A stretch of DNA of 64,000 bases, from the NCBI RefSeq assembly GCF_036746095.1, contig NZ_DAIOEU010000001.1, positions 124,001-188,000 of the forward strand. The letters run 5' to 3'. The notes under the pieces are model-generated. The model was not told where the DNA came from, searched no databases, and saw only the letters and a list, made by a program, of their open reading frames with translations. Positions within the stretch are counted from its first letter, which is position 1. Each line of letters starts with the position of its first letter. The position numbers and the translations under genes are program-made. Positions 43,696 through 53,175 of the stretch are shown in pieces. The stretch is from Dyella_B sp036746095 (GTDB lineage Bacteria > Pseudomonadota > Gammaproteobacteria > Xanthomonadales > Rhodanobacteraceae).

Positions 43696-45018
43696 TTAAT
43701 CACACGGCAGGTCCAGGCGCCGCGCTTGGGCCGACAACACACCGAAAGCCAGCGTGCCCATCACGGCATAGCCGCGGTCGTTGGGATGCAAGCCGGCATC
43801 GCCAGCACAAACACTTGCCATGCCTGGTGGTAAGGGATGTTGTGACGCCGCGATGGGTGATGGCTGATACTTTCCGGCCAGTGCCGCGGCAAAGGGAAGC
43901 ACGCCATCGGCTTTCGCTTCGTGTTCGATCCAATCGTTGACCCGCTGGCGCACGGCTTCCTTTTCCGGCGTGAACCATCCCGGCAAAGTAAATCCGGCAA
44001 ACGGCGGCACGGTAGCGAGGTAGATGCGCAAGCCGTGCTGGTGCGCCACGTCCACCAGCATGCGCAGGCCAGCGATGATGTCGCCGGCAAGTGCGCCATG
44101 TGGCTGCCCGGTGCGGTCGATACCGCGGTTTATGTCGTTGGTGCCGAGCAGCACCAGTACGTCGGTCACGCCGGGCTGGTCGATCACGTCGCGCTCGAAA
44201 CGCTTCAATCCGGACATGCCGGCTTCCGGCTGGCCGATCTGGTCAGTGGTGAGTTCATCGGCGCTGATGCCCATGTTGACCACGGCCATGGGTGAACGCG
44301 CGTCCGTTGCATTGGCCAACGTTGCGATCACGCCCGGCCAGGTCTTGGCCGGCGTACTGGCGAATGCGCCATCGGTGATCGAATCGCCAAAGGCAACCAC
44401 GCCGCGCGTTGCGCTGCCTGCCAGCACATCCACGCCGTTGAGCACGTAGATGTGCGGCGAAGTATCGTCGCCGGCAAGCTTCAGAGGCTTTCGGTGCGCG
44501 AGTGTTTCCTCGGCCACGGCGTTGCCGTCCACCGCGACCGTGGTTGCTGCATGTTCCATCGGATGCATGTCGCTCAACGCCGCGCTGCCCTCAAAATAGA
44601 GGCTGACCACGACGGTGGACAGTGCCGGCACGTCGAGCGTGACTGCATCGCTGGTGGCCAGCTGGCCAGGCGGAATCGTCACGCTCGCTCGGCCATGAAA
44701 ACGCAGCGTGCGATCACTGGTCTTGGTGATACGCGTATGGTCCTGCGTATCGGCCGCGCTCAACGCTATATGCGCGGAGGCGATCCGCAGTGGCGTGCTG
44801 CCAAAGTAATTCGACAGACGGATGCGAACCTTCCCACCCCCGGTACTGGTGAAGACGGCCTGACGCAAGGTGAAGTCCTTGCTTGCGCTGCCGCTGTGGG
44901 CAGTCATTGCCTGCGCCCAGGTAGCCACCCATTTCTGTCCCGCTGCGGACCCATCCGCATGCGCCGGCAGGATCAGCAGCATGGCAAGCATCAGCGTCGG
45001 CCACGAACGGAACATCAT
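43696..45018 (-). CDS. Secreted SGNH/GDSL esterase (XynE-like)
   Basis: A 440-residue exported hydrolase with a signal peptide (cleavage ~21, AHA-DG). Residues ~27-200 form an N-terminal beta domain and ~205-440 the SGNH domain. Block I GDSITDG has the nucleophile S213, block II has G250 (NMGISAD), block III N294 (GTND), and block V is GLHPND with H411. The usual DxxH spacing is D407-x3-H411 here, one residue longer than normal. XynE-like enzymes deacetylate plant polysaccharides. It lies 22 bases downstream of the LacI regulator gene and next to a TonB receptor and a GH2 enzyme, consistent with removal of ester decorations in glycan use. Confidence 0.8.
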   Translation of the reverse strand: MMFRSWPTLMLAMLLILPAHADGSAAGQKWVATWAQAMTAHSGSASKDFTLRQAVFTSTGGGKVRIRLSNYFGSTPLRIASAHIALSAADTQDHTRITKTSDRTLRFHGRASVTIPPGQLATSDAVTLDVPALSTVVVSLYFEGSAALSDMHPMEHAATTVAVDGNAVAEETLAHRKPLKLAGDDTSPHIYVLNGVDVLAGSATRGVVAFGDSITDGAFASTPAKTWPGVIATLANATDARSPMAVVNMGISADELTTDQIGQPEAGMSGLKRFERDVIDQPGVTDVLVLLGTNDINRGIDRTGQPHGALAGDIIAGLRMLVDVAHQHGLRIYLATVPPFAGFTLPGWFTPEKEAVRQRVNDWIEHEAKADGVLPFAAALAGKYQPSPIAASQHPLPPGMASVCAGDAGLHPNDRGYAVMGTLAFGVLSAQARRLDLPCD

Positions 45019-45040
45019 GCATTCTCTCCATCGGTATGGA

Positions 45041-46078
45041 TCAGGACGGTGCGCAGGACGAATCCCGCTTCACCAGGGTGAACTTCATTACCTGATGCGC
45101 CACTGTTCGCGCGCGGGCTTCGTCACGGCGGCGGATCTGATCCAGGATCAGGCGTACTGCCGTTCGTCCCATGGCGGCGACGGGTTGGTGAATGGTGGTC
45201 AGCGCAGGCCAGATGGTGACGGCCACCGGCGTATCGTCGAAGCCCACCACGGTGAGATCGCGTGGCACGTTCAAGCCCATGCCATGGGCCACGGCAATGG
45301 TGGCGGCTGCCATATCGTCGTTGCTGGAAAAGATCGCGCTGGGGCGATCCGTCTCCTGCAGCAGTTTGCGCGCCGCCGTCAGGCCCGATTTATAGGTAAA
45401 CAAGCCCTGCGCAAGGTGGGCTTCGGGCACCGCCAGGCCGGCCGCCGCCATGGTGTCGAAAAAGGCTTGCGCACGCAGCTGTGCCGGTGTGTGCGCGGGA
45501 TCGCCCTTGATGAAACCAATGCGGCGATGGCCCAGCTTGAGCAGGTATTGCGTCATCGCGCATGCACCCTGGTAATCGTCGATGCGCACCGAGGTGACGC
45601 CTTCCATCGGCGAACCCGTCGCCACCGCCACCACCGGTACATTGGCGGTGTCCAGTTGCTGGATGGTCTGGCGCGAATCGCACAGCGGCGGCGGCAGGAT
45701 GACGCCATCCACGCTCGCATCCAGCAAACGCTCCATCGCCTGCCGCTGGCTGCGCATGCCAGCGCACTTCTGAAGCATGATCTGCGCACCGCTCAAGCTG
45801 CTTTCTTCCAGCACGCCAAGCATGAATTGGTTGAGGTACGCAGCACTGGGGTTGCTGTAAAGCACGCCGACGCGTGCGATGCTGGACATACGCAGCGAAC
45901 GCCCGGCGAGGTTGGGCCGATACTCCAGCGTCTTGGCCGAGGCCAGCACGCGCTCGCGCATGGCCTGCCCCACCTGCGGGTTGTTGTTCATCACCCGCGA
46001 GGCGGTCATGGGTGAAACGCCGGCATGTCGCGCAACGTCGAGAATGGTGACGGATTGGCGGCGGTTGCGTGGCGGCAT
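45041..46078 (-). CDS. LacI-family transcriptional regulator
   Basis: A 345-residue repressor. The N-terminal helix-turn-helix is VTILDVARHAGVSPMTASRVMN with the hinge helix YRPNLAGRSLR (~60), followed by a periplasmic-binding-protein-like effector domain (ARVGVLYSNPSAAY ... GVILPPP ... RRIGFIKGD ... PSAIFSSNDDMA). It is transcribed with the downstream esterase gene and most likely controls the adjacent TonB receptor and GH2 genes. The TAACGTTA-type palindrome at 53301-53312 is a candidate operator. The effector sugar is unknown. The ATG at 46078 was chosen because the HTH follows at the normal distance; the region upstream is repeat DNA. Confidence 0.87.
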   Translation of the reverse strand: MPPRNRRQSVTILDVARHAGVSPMTASRVMNNNPQVGQAMRERVLASAKTLEYRPNLAGRSLRMSSIARVGVLYSNPSAAYLNQFMLGVLEESSLSGAQIMLQKCAGMRSQRQAMERLLDASVDGVILPPPLCDSRQTIQQLDTANVPVVAVATGSPMEGVTSVRIDDYQGACAMTQYLLKLGHRRIGFIKGDPAHTPAQLRAQAFFDTMAAAGLAVPEAHLAQGLFTYKSGLTAARKLLQETDRPSAIFSSNDDMAAATIAVAHGMGLNVPRDLTVVGFDDTPVAVTIWPALTTIHQPVAAMGRTAVRLILDQIRRRDEARARTVAHQVMKFTLVKRDSSCAPS

Positions 46079-46100
46079 GGGCCTCGTGGGTTTGGCGGCT

Positions 46101-46134
46101 GCGTAGGTTGGGTTGGCGCAGCGTAACCCAACAC
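46101..46134. repeat. GTTGGGTT/AACCCAAC interspersed repeat upstream of lacI
   Basis: GCGTAGGTTGGGTTGGCGCAG on the left with AACCCAAC at 46125-46132; 8-bp arms and a 10-base loop. It lies directly between the lacI start and the end of the TonB receptor gene. Confidence 0.7.
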
Positions 46135-46139
46135 ATCGC

Positions 46140-46340
46140 TGCGAGCGTGTTGAGGAGTAGCGCCCTCTCTCCCATCTTTGATCAATAACGGGGGCGAGGG
46201 CTGGGGTGAGGGGAGAATCTCGCGGGATAGTTAGTTCCATGCGAGATTCAAAAGAGCAAAACTTGCACGCTGACCAAGTTTTCTCGCAAGCCCAGCCCCT
46301 CACCCTAGCCCTCTCCCCGGAGGGAGAGGAAACTGGTCTG
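46140..46340. repeat. CCCTCTCCC-type interspersed inverted repeat
   Basis: Left arm with GCCCTCTCTCCC at about 46160 and GGGCGAGGGCTGGGGTGAGG at about 46190-46209, and right arm with CCCAGCCCCTCACCCTAGCC at about 46292-46311 followed by CTCTCCCCGGAGGGAGAGG. The arms match each other in opposite orientation over some 45 bases with a spacer of about 80 bases. Such elements are common intergenic repeats in Xanthomonadales and relatives. Confidence 0.55.
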
Positions 46341-46361
46341 TCGCGTTGGGTTGTTATCCAC

Positions 46362-49300
46362 TCAAAAATTCGCCCGCACCCCCACCATATACCGCCGGTC
46401 GAACATCGTCGTATCCGCCACCTGGCTCGGCCACACCAGGTAATAGCGTTCATGCTCATTGGTCAGGTTCGACGCCTGCACGAACAACTGCACGTTGGGC
46501 GTGAGCTTGTAACTGAGCGACGCATCCAGGTAAAACGTGGGCGCCTGGTATACCTCCAACCCAGCCACACCGCCGAAGTTCTGTGACACGGCACGCTTGG
46601 AGCGATAGTTGCCGGCGACGCGCGCCTCGAAGCGTTTGTCCTGGTACCACAGCGCTGCGTTGGCCTGTTCCTTGGAGTTGTCCTGGAACGGAATCTCGTT
46701 GCCGGCCAGGTCCCTGCCGGTGTTGCTCGGCGAATAGGTGAAGTTGGCATCCACGCCGAAATTGCCCCAGAAGCCCGGCAGGAAACGGAAATCCTGCTTG
46801 CCCGCCAACTCCACGCCACGCAGCGAATTGCCGCGGCCTTGCAGCGGGCCGGTGATCGCCACGCAACGGCCGCGCACCACGCCATCTTCATCCGGCAGGC
46901 TGCAGGTCTGCACGCTGCCGTTCTCGATAAAGCTCTGCACCTTGATGTAGAAGGCGGCCACGCTGAACAGGGTCGACCGCCCCATGTAGTACTCAAGGGA
47001 AAGATCGTAGTTGGACGAGCGCCATGGATCGAGATTGGGGTTGCCGGTAGTGGAACCGCCCAGCACCCGGAACAGCGTGGAGCCCGGCGTGGAGGTGTCG
47101 ATGGCGTAGTTGAGCGTGAGGCCTCCACCCCATTGGTCGAGGTTGAGCGGCATCATGTTCTTCGAATACGCAAAGCGCAGCTTGAGCGAAGGCGTGAAAT
47201 CGAAGGCGACGTTCAATGCCGGCAGGTAATCGTTGTAGGAGCGATTGGTTCGGACCGTGCCATTGTCGCGCGCCAGCAATCCATAGGGCTCGCTGTTGCC
47301 GACAACGTGCTGCGTGACGTCCAGATCGGTATGCACCATGCGCACGCCCACGTTGCCGCTGATTGGCACCGCACCATCGAAACTGAAATCACCCTGCAGA
47401 TAGGCCGTGCGCTCTTTCAGCATGAGGTCCCAGCTGCCGCCCGGATCGACGTTGCGCATCTCGCCGGGGTAAAGCGCGTTCTGAAACGCCAGCACGTTGT
47501 CCATCGTGGCAGGGTCGAGGTTATAGATCGACACGCCACCGACACCGGCCAGATTGCTGTACCGATGCATATTGCCGCTGATGAGCGATGGAAGCTGGCT
47601 GGGGTTCTGCGCGGAAAGCACACCGGCACGGTAATAGCCCTGTGCATTGCCGGCCGTGCAGGCGCCCGGCACGCCGCCGCCGTTGAGCACCACGTCTGCC
47701 GCCTTCCAGCGCACCAGGCATCCCGATGGATCGCTGGCGCCATCGCCCGCATACACCGGCGCCACCATGTTGAAATTGACGTTCGAGGCGGTGCGGATGC
47801 TGTTGCGCACGCCGAAGTCCAGCTTGAAGCCGGAATCGTCGAAGTTGTAGTGGCCGTCGGCACGGAAGATCGTCATGCCGCTGGAGCGTTCGTGATTGCC
47901 TTCGCTGGAGATGGTCTTCAGCGCATAGTTGTTGAGATTGGATAGAAAACTGTTCAGTTGGGATGGCAGCGCCACGGCCATGTTGTCGCCACGCATGTCC
48001 ACGATCACCGGCACGGTATTGGGCGCGAAACCCGCCGGATTGAACACGCGATTGCCGCCAGGGTAGATGTACGTACCCGGTGGCGCGGCGGTGATCGGGG
48101 AGTTCGGCCATTGCGAGCCATCCGCATCGCTGAACTGCACATAGCTTTGCATCAACAGTTCATGCGCGCTGGCCGAGATGCCGCGTACGCTGCCGGTGAA
48201 GTTGCCGCCGTTGTCGTAGTCCAGTTGCAGGTTGAAGTTGCGCGACACGGTGCGGGTGACGTCGTCTTCCGCATAGGTTTCCATGTCGCCCAGCCACTTC
48301 TGGTAAACCTGCGTGGTGTAGATCTCCTGATTCCAGCCCTGGTTGTCGTTATAGGGGCCGGCGATACGCTTGCCGGTATCAGTCGCCACCAGCGGGACAA
48401 AGGTGGCGCCCAGCCAGGACGACGAATTGAGCTGGTAGCCGTTGGCGCGCACATATTGGTTTTGATGCGTGTAGAACACATCGCCGGTCAGGGTGAAGCC
48501 GCCGCCCAGATCCGCTTGCCCCGACGCGTTCAGGCCAAGACGCTGGCGTTCGATCTGGCGATCGGAGATGGCGAAATCCTCGCTGCCGTAGAAGGCGTCG
48601 TTGGCATTGCGGTTGCCATTGACGTCCACGTTGCCACCGCCGAGCTGGTGGATTTGCGAAGGAATGGGCGCCGAGCCGAATGCACCCAGGAAACCATCGC
48701 TGGCCGTCGCGCTCTTGGCGTTCTCACCGAAGAACTTGCCGCCGTAGGAATCCATGCCCGTGATGGAATCGTTCAACGTGGTATCGGAATAAGCCGCCGA
48801 AACGAGCACGCCCCATTTGCCGCCCGCATTGAAACTGGCCAGCCCGTTGACTTCCGGGCCGGCTTTTTTCGATGTCCCGCCGTATTCGCCGTCGGCCGAT
48901 CCGGCAAACGTCCAGCCGTTCTTCAAATCCCAGGGGCGCCGCGTACGCAAGTTGATCGAACCGGTGATGCCATTGTTCAACAGGCTGGCCGTGGGCGTCT
49001 TGATCACATCGGCACCGGCGAACAACTGCGAAGGAATATCGGTGAAATTTGGCTGCGCGGAAACGATCTGGCCGGCGGTCAGGAACGTTTCGCCGTTCAA
49101 GGTCGTGCCCACTTGCGGCAGGCCGCGCACGTTCACCGTGCTGCCTTCGCCGCCCGAGCGATCGATCTGCACGCCGGTAATGCGTTGCAGGGAATCGGCA
49201 ATCGTCACGTCCGGCAGCTTGCCGATGTCCACCGCGGAAATGCTGTCCTGGATCGAAGCGGCGTCGCGTTTGAGTTCCACGGAAAGTTCTTCTGATGCGC

Positions 49301-49541
49301 GGATACCGCCGTTCACGGTGACAGTGGCCAGTTGCTTGGCCTTGTCTGCGTTGGCAGAGCTGCCGTCGTTCTTCTTGCTGGCGGCTGTTTTCGGCGGTGT
49401 GGTTTGCTGGGCGGTATTGTCGGTACGCTGCTGATCGGCCGGCATGGCCCACAGGCCCGCAGAACAACCCAGCGATAGACAGGCGGCAACGGCGGCAATC
49501 AACGGCTTTGTGCTGCAACGAACATGCTTGAAACGCATCAT
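46362..49541 (-). CDS. TonB-dependent outer-membrane receptor (Xanthomonas/Caulobacter carbohydrate type)
   Basis: A 1059-residue receptor. After a signal peptide (hydrophobic ~15-31, WAM-PA) there is an Ala/Lys/Thr-rich linker, then the TonB box and plug region with ISAVDIGKLPDVTIADSLQR and VNVRGL, typical of the large TonB-Xanth-Caul family. A 22-strand barrel follows, ending in GVRANF with the terminal Phe. Members import oligosaccharides across the outer membrane. The two ATGs at 49541 and 49538 follow GGAGGGGAAG. It is flanked by LacI, SGNH esterase and a GH2 enzyme on the same strand, so it probably imports the product of that enzyme set. Confidence 0.9.
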   Translation of the reverse strand: MMRFKHVRCSTKPLIAAVAACLSLGCSAGLWAMPADQQRTDNTAQQTTPPKTAASKKNDGSSANADKAKQLATVTVNGGIRASEELSVELKRDAASIQDSISAVDIGKLPDVTIADSLQRITGVQIDRSGGEGSTVNVRGLPQVGTTLNGETFLTAGQIVSAQPNFTDIPSQLFAGADVIKTPTASLLNNGITGSINLRTRRPWDLKNGWTFAGSADGEYGGTSKKAGPEVNGLASFNAGGKWGVLVSAAYSDTTLNDSITGMDSYGGKFFGENAKSATASDGFLGAFGSAPIPSQIHQLGGGNVDVNGNRNANDAFYGSEDFAISDRQIERQRLGLNASGQADLGGGFTLTGDVFYTHQNQYVRANGYQLNSSSWLGATFVPLVATDTGKRIAGPYNDNQGWNQEIYTTQVYQKWLGDMETYAEDDVTRTVSRNFNLQLDYDNGGNFTGSVRGISASAHELLMQSYVQFSDADGSQWPNSPITAAPPGTYIYPGGNRVFNPAGFAPNTVPVIVDMRGDNMAVALPSQLNSFLSNLNNYALKTISSEGNHERSSGMTIFRADGHYNFDDSGFKLDFGVRNSIRTASNVNFNMVAPVYAGDGASDPSGCLVRWKAADVVLNGGGVPGACTAGNAQGYYRAGVLSAQNPSQLPSLISGNMHRYSNLAGVGGVSIYNLDPATMDNVLAFQNALYPGEMRNVDPGGSWDLMLKERTAYLQGDFSFDGAVPISGNVGVRMVHTDLDVTQHVVGNSEPYGLLARDNGTVRTNRSYNDYLPALNVAFDFTPSLKLRFAYSKNMMPLNLDQWGGGLTLNYAIDTSTPGSTLFRVLGGSTTGNPNLDPWRSSNYDLSLEYYMGRSTLFSVAAFYIKVQSFIENGSVQTCSLPDEDGVVRGRCVAITGPLQGRGNSLRGVELAGKQDFRFLPGFWGNFGVDANFTYSPSNTGRDLAGNEIPFQDNSKEQANAALWYQDKRFEARVAGNYRSKRAVSQNFGGVAGLEVYQAPTFYLDASLSYKLTPNVQLFVQASNLTNEHERYYLVWPSQVADTTMFDRRYMVGVRANF

Positions 49542-49704
49542 GGGACTTCCCCTCCAAAGCGCGGCATCCGCCGCGGTTCTGCGTTGTGGTAACGATCTGG
49601 CCTGGCGACAACGCCCCTTGCGTCCTTGCGCTGATGCCGCCCATTGCTTCCGCAACTGTTGCAAGCCCGTTTCCCCAAGCTGCACGGGTTCGCGAAAAGC
49701 TTTT
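49542..49704. promoter_or_regulatory. TonB receptor promoter region with half-operator
   Basis: The 163-bp gap between the GH2 stop and the TonB receptor start. It contains GGTAACGATC at 49588-49597, which shares the GGTAACG half-site with the candidate LacI operator upstream of the GH2 gene (53301-53312). No -10/-35 assignment. Confidence 0.4.
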
Positions 49705-52700
49705 TCAATGACTGCCTGCGCGCAGCGGAACCGACTGATCCGGCACGTTCCAGCCACGCACTTCCACCTTGGCGGCGTCCTTAAGCGCTGCCGCCGTGAT
49801 GCCTTCGATATCGATGTCGCGCGATTCGCGCGGCGCCAGGTTCACGTAGTTGTCGCTGTAGTAGGCCGGCAGCACCCGATGGCCCTGCGCATCCACCAGG
49901 GTCAGCTTGGTGCTCAGCGCCGCGGCTGCCGCACCGTTGTGCAAGCTCACTCGAACTCGGCCATCCGCCCCGCGCTGCGCATGCACATCCAAGGCGGCCT
50001 TGGGCATGCTGTCCAGTTGCTGCAGATCTTTCAGTTCGCGCGATAGCCAATAGAAATTGCGCGACAGCAGTGTGCCATCCGCGCCATGCATTTGCAGTTG
50101 GACCAGCACGACGCCATGTGCCTGCAACAGTTGCGCGAGGTTGGTGGACAAGTTTGCCGGCGTAACGGAAACCGCCGCGGCATCCACGTAAGCACGGCTT
50201 TCACCCAGTGCATGGCCGTCCACGGCGTAAAGGCGCATGTCCACGGCAACGCCGGGCAAGGCGGTGGTGGTGTCATTGACCACCACCACGTCGTGATCCG
50301 GCAGATTCATCTGTACATGGACCGGCTCGGAAGCCTCTTTCACGCCGTAATACGCGGCGTGCGTGTCGTAGTCGTGGCTGTAAATTTGCCAGGTGGTGCT
50401 AGGCCACGCGGGATGGCTCATCCATAGCAGGCGGCCGCTGTTCTGCGTCCACAAGTGCGCATTGAGACCCTCGAAAATCGCGCGGTAACTGCCGTAGTTC
50501 AGCATCTGCGCCTTGCGCTCGAAGTCGGCAAGATTGGCCGCGTCGCCAAACTCCGTATGCATCGCCGCCATGAAGCCATGCACGTCGCCGTTATCCGATT
50601 GATGCCAGTCGTGATAGGCCCAGTCGTCGCTGATCGGCCACTGATCTGCGGTGGGCATCATCGCCTTGAAGGCTTCCAGCGTAGGGAAGGAAGGCGTGCC
50701 CACCTCCACCGCAAAACCCTTGGACAGGGTGGTGAAGTACGCTTCATCCGGCTGATATTTGTACGGCCCGCTGCCCCACAGGTTGATGCCGTTGGAACTG
50801 GGCATATAGATGCGCGTGCCATCCAGCTGTGCAATCAGGGCATCCAGCCGCTCGTTCAACGACGGCTGCGGCACGCCCTCGTTACGGCCGAACCACAATG
50901 CGATGCTTGGATGGTTGCGATAGCGCCGGATGGTATCGGCGGCATTGCGCAGGAAAAGCTCGTCGTCCTGCGGTTCGAAATTGTAGTTCTCCGTGGACTG
51001 CCAGAAATCGTTGAGCACGAGCAGGCCGTATTTGTCGGCCAGATCGTAGAACACCGGCTCAGTGTTCTGCCCTGTCCAGTTGCGTACCGCGTTGAGATGC
51101 GCCTCGCGCTGCAAGCGGAAGTAGGGCTCCAGGCGTTCGCGCGAGATGCGCTTGAGCAGGTCGTCCATGCCCCAGCTGCCGCCCTTGATGGCAATGCGCA
51201 CTCCATTGACGCGAATGACGAGATAGGGCGTCAGGTGCGCATCGGCGAGCGCGCTAACCGCCGGCGAATGCTCGGCATCCGGTTGCAGCGAATACGCCCA
51301 ACCGGTCGGCGTCTGCCGGATCGCCCGGTGGGAAACATCCATCAGGCGCTGGCCTGGCTGCGCGATAAGATCCGGCGTCAGCAAGACACGTCGCAAATGC
51401 CCCTGCTCATCGAACAAGGACAACTCGTAGCTGATCTGGCGAATGCCAAAGTGAAACTGCTGGTGATCGGATAGCTTTCCGTTCGCCTCGAACTGCACCT
51501 GCATGTCGTAGAGGTAAGGATCGCCGTAACCATTCGGCCACCACAGATGCGGATGGCTGAGCGCGAGTTGCGGAAACTCGCTGGGCCGCAGCATCACCGT
51601 GGTTCCGCCTGGCGGCACGACTACTTCCTTCGTCACCGTCACGTTGCCGAAGCTCACCTTCACGCGCCCGGCCACCGGCGAAGTGCTGGCATTCGCCAGC
51701 GGGACGTCCACGTCGATGTCCGCATGATCCTTGTTTGCACCGGCAAGCCGCGTGACCACCTGCGTATCGCCAATGCGCACGTCGCCCGCCGCGCTTAGCA
51801 CCACGTCCTGCCACAGTCCCGTGTTGCGATCGCGAATGGCTGGAATCCAGTCCCAGCCCTCCGTGGCGAAGAAGGTGGGGCCATCCATCGTCTGCATGCC
51901 GCCGTTCGGCCCCGGCCCCGCCGCCAGTGATTGTTCGTGCGCAATACCTGGATGCGGCGGCGGCGACACGCGTACGGCGATGGCGTTGCGCCCGCCGGCG
52001 TGCAGCAGCTGCGTCACATCGAACCGGCCGCGAATGAAAGCGCCTTGCACATCGCCCACGCGTTGTCCGTTCACCCACACTTCGGCGGCGTAGTTGATGC
52101 CGTTGAACGTCAGCTGCCAATGCCGCCCCTGCGCATCGGCCGGCAAGTCGAACGCCGTGCGATACCACCAGTCGTGCTTGTTCAAGGATTCGGGAATGGC
52201 CATGTTGTTCAAGCCATACGCCGGATCGGGATACACGCCCCGGTCGACCAGCGTGGTCAGCACCGTTCCTGGCACGGTCGCTCTCATCCATGCGCTACCG
52301 GGCAGATACTCCGGCGCCGAAAGCCGCGCGCCATTGGCATCATCGAGCCTGGTAGCCGACGCAAGCAGCCAATGCCCGAGCTGCCAACGATCGGCGCCAT
52401 CCGGCATCAGCGCCGCCTGCTGGTCGGCTGCATGCTGTATGGGCTGCGAAAAAGGCGCGCGGCTCGCCGGCAGAGTGGAAGCCGCCTGCGGCGCAGCCAT
52501 GCCGATTGACTGGCGCGTTTGCACCGGCCATGCCTGCGACGCATCGGTAAAACGAATCAGCGCAGGGTCCGGCGCATGCTTGGCCATGGCCACCAGCTGC
52601 GCGCTGTCGATGGCCTGGTCCTGCACGGTGAAATCGGCGACTTTGCCACCGAAATGCACCGCGCCATCCCACGGCTGCGCGTCGGGGGCCACCGTCATTT

Positions 52701-53175
52701 GCGGCGCGATGAGCGACGGCGTAATCGAAGCTTCCGCCACCTGCCTGCCATCGAGATACAACGCAACGCGATCATGACGGCACACGGCCGCGATGAATTG
52801 CCAGCGATGCGGCGCAAGGCTTGCCTTGGACAACAATGCAGGCGACACGCCTGACCAGGGCGCGCCCGACTGGAATCCGAAACGGCCGTGATCCAACACA
52901 AAGTAGCGCGACGCCTTGAGCGGATCGCCCATGCCGGCAAGCAACTGTTGCGAAGAAGCGATGTCGGCCGGGAACACCCAGGCGTACATCGTCCAGTCGG
53001 CGTCAGCGCGAATCACCGCCGCCTGTTCCGGCAACGGAGCTGTCAGACCGACACCACCCTGCAGCACCCATACATTCATAGGCCCGTAGGTGGCGGCCAA
53101 GGCCGTAAATGACAGCGCTGTCATAAATAGGGCAAAAAAAGCCCGCCATATGCCTGCGACGCAACTATGCACCAT
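49705..53175 (-). CDS. Secreted GH2 glycosidase with N-terminal LamG-like domain
   Basis: A 1156-residue protein. After a signal peptide (~28, LAA-TY) comes a concanavalin/LamG-like domain (~45-210, with DADWTMYAWVFPADI and AVCRHDRVALYLDGRQV). Then GH2 sugar-binding and immunoglobulin-like domains follow (VPGTVLTTLVDRGVYPDPAYGLN, ~300-640), and a catalytic barrel (~650-870). Acid/base is E766 in WFGRNE, like the WxGNNE of beta-mannosidases, and the candidate nucleophile is E824 in VEVGTPSFP. Related GH2 enzymes are beta-mannosidases and exo-beta-glucosaminidases; substrate not determined. AGGAGGAT precedes the ATG. It is upstream of the TonB receptor on the same strand with a possible LacI operator before it. 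Confidence 0.85.
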   Translation of the reverse strand: MVHSCVAGIWRAFFALFMTALSFTALAATYGPMNVWVLQGGVGLTAPLPEQAAVIRADADWTMYAWVFPADIASSQQLLAGMGDPLKASRYFVLDHGRFGFQSGAPWSGVSPALLSKASLAPHRWQFIAAVCRHDRVALYLDGRQVAEASITPSLIAPQMTVAPDAQPWDGAVHFGGKVADFTVQDQAIDSAQLVAMAKHAPDPALIRFTDASQAWPVQTRQSIGMAAPQAASTLPASRAPFSQPIQHAADQQAALMPDGADRWQLGHWLLASATRLDDANGARLSAPEYLPGSAWMRATVPGTVLTTLVDRGVYPDPAYGLNNMAIPESLNKHDWWYRTAFDLPADAQGRHWQLTFNGINYAAEVWVNGQRVGDVQGAFIRGRFDVTQLLHAGGRNAIAVRVSPPPHPGIAHEQSLAAGPGPNGGMQTMDGPTFFATEGWDWIPAIRDRNTGLWQDVVLSAAGDVRIGDTQVVTRLAGANKDHADIDVDVPLANASTSPVAGRVKVSFGNVTVTKEVVVPPGGTTVMLRPSEFPQLALSHPHLWWPNGYGDPYLYDMQVQFEANGKLSDHQQFHFGIRQISYELSLFDEQGHLRRVLLTPDLIAQPGQRLMDVSHRAIRQTPTGWAYSLQPDAEHSPAVSALADAHLTPYLVIRVNGVRIAIKGGSWGMDDLLKRISRERLEPYFRLQREAHLNAVRNWTGQNTEPVFYDLADKYGLLVLNDFWQSTENYNFEPQDDELFLRNAADTIRRYRNHPSIALWFGRNEGVPQPSLNERLDALIAQLDGTRIYMPSSNGINLWGSGPYKYQPDEAYFTTLSKGFAVEVGTPSFPTLEAFKAMMPTADQWPISDDWAYHDWHQSDNGDVHGFMAAMHTEFGDAANLADFERKAQMLNYGSYRAIFEGLNAHLWTQNSGRLLWMSHPAWPSTTWQIYSHDYDTHAAYYGVKEASEPVHVQMNLPDHDVVVVNDTTTALPGVAVDMRLYAVDGHALGESRAYVDAAAVSVTPANLSTNLAQLLQAHGVVLVQLQMHGADGTLLSRNFYWLSRELKDLQQLDSMPKAALDVHAQRGADGRVRVSLHNGAAAAALSTKLTLVDAQGHRVLPAYYSDNYVNLAPRESRDIDIEGITAAALKDAAKVEVRGWNVPDQSVPLRAGSH

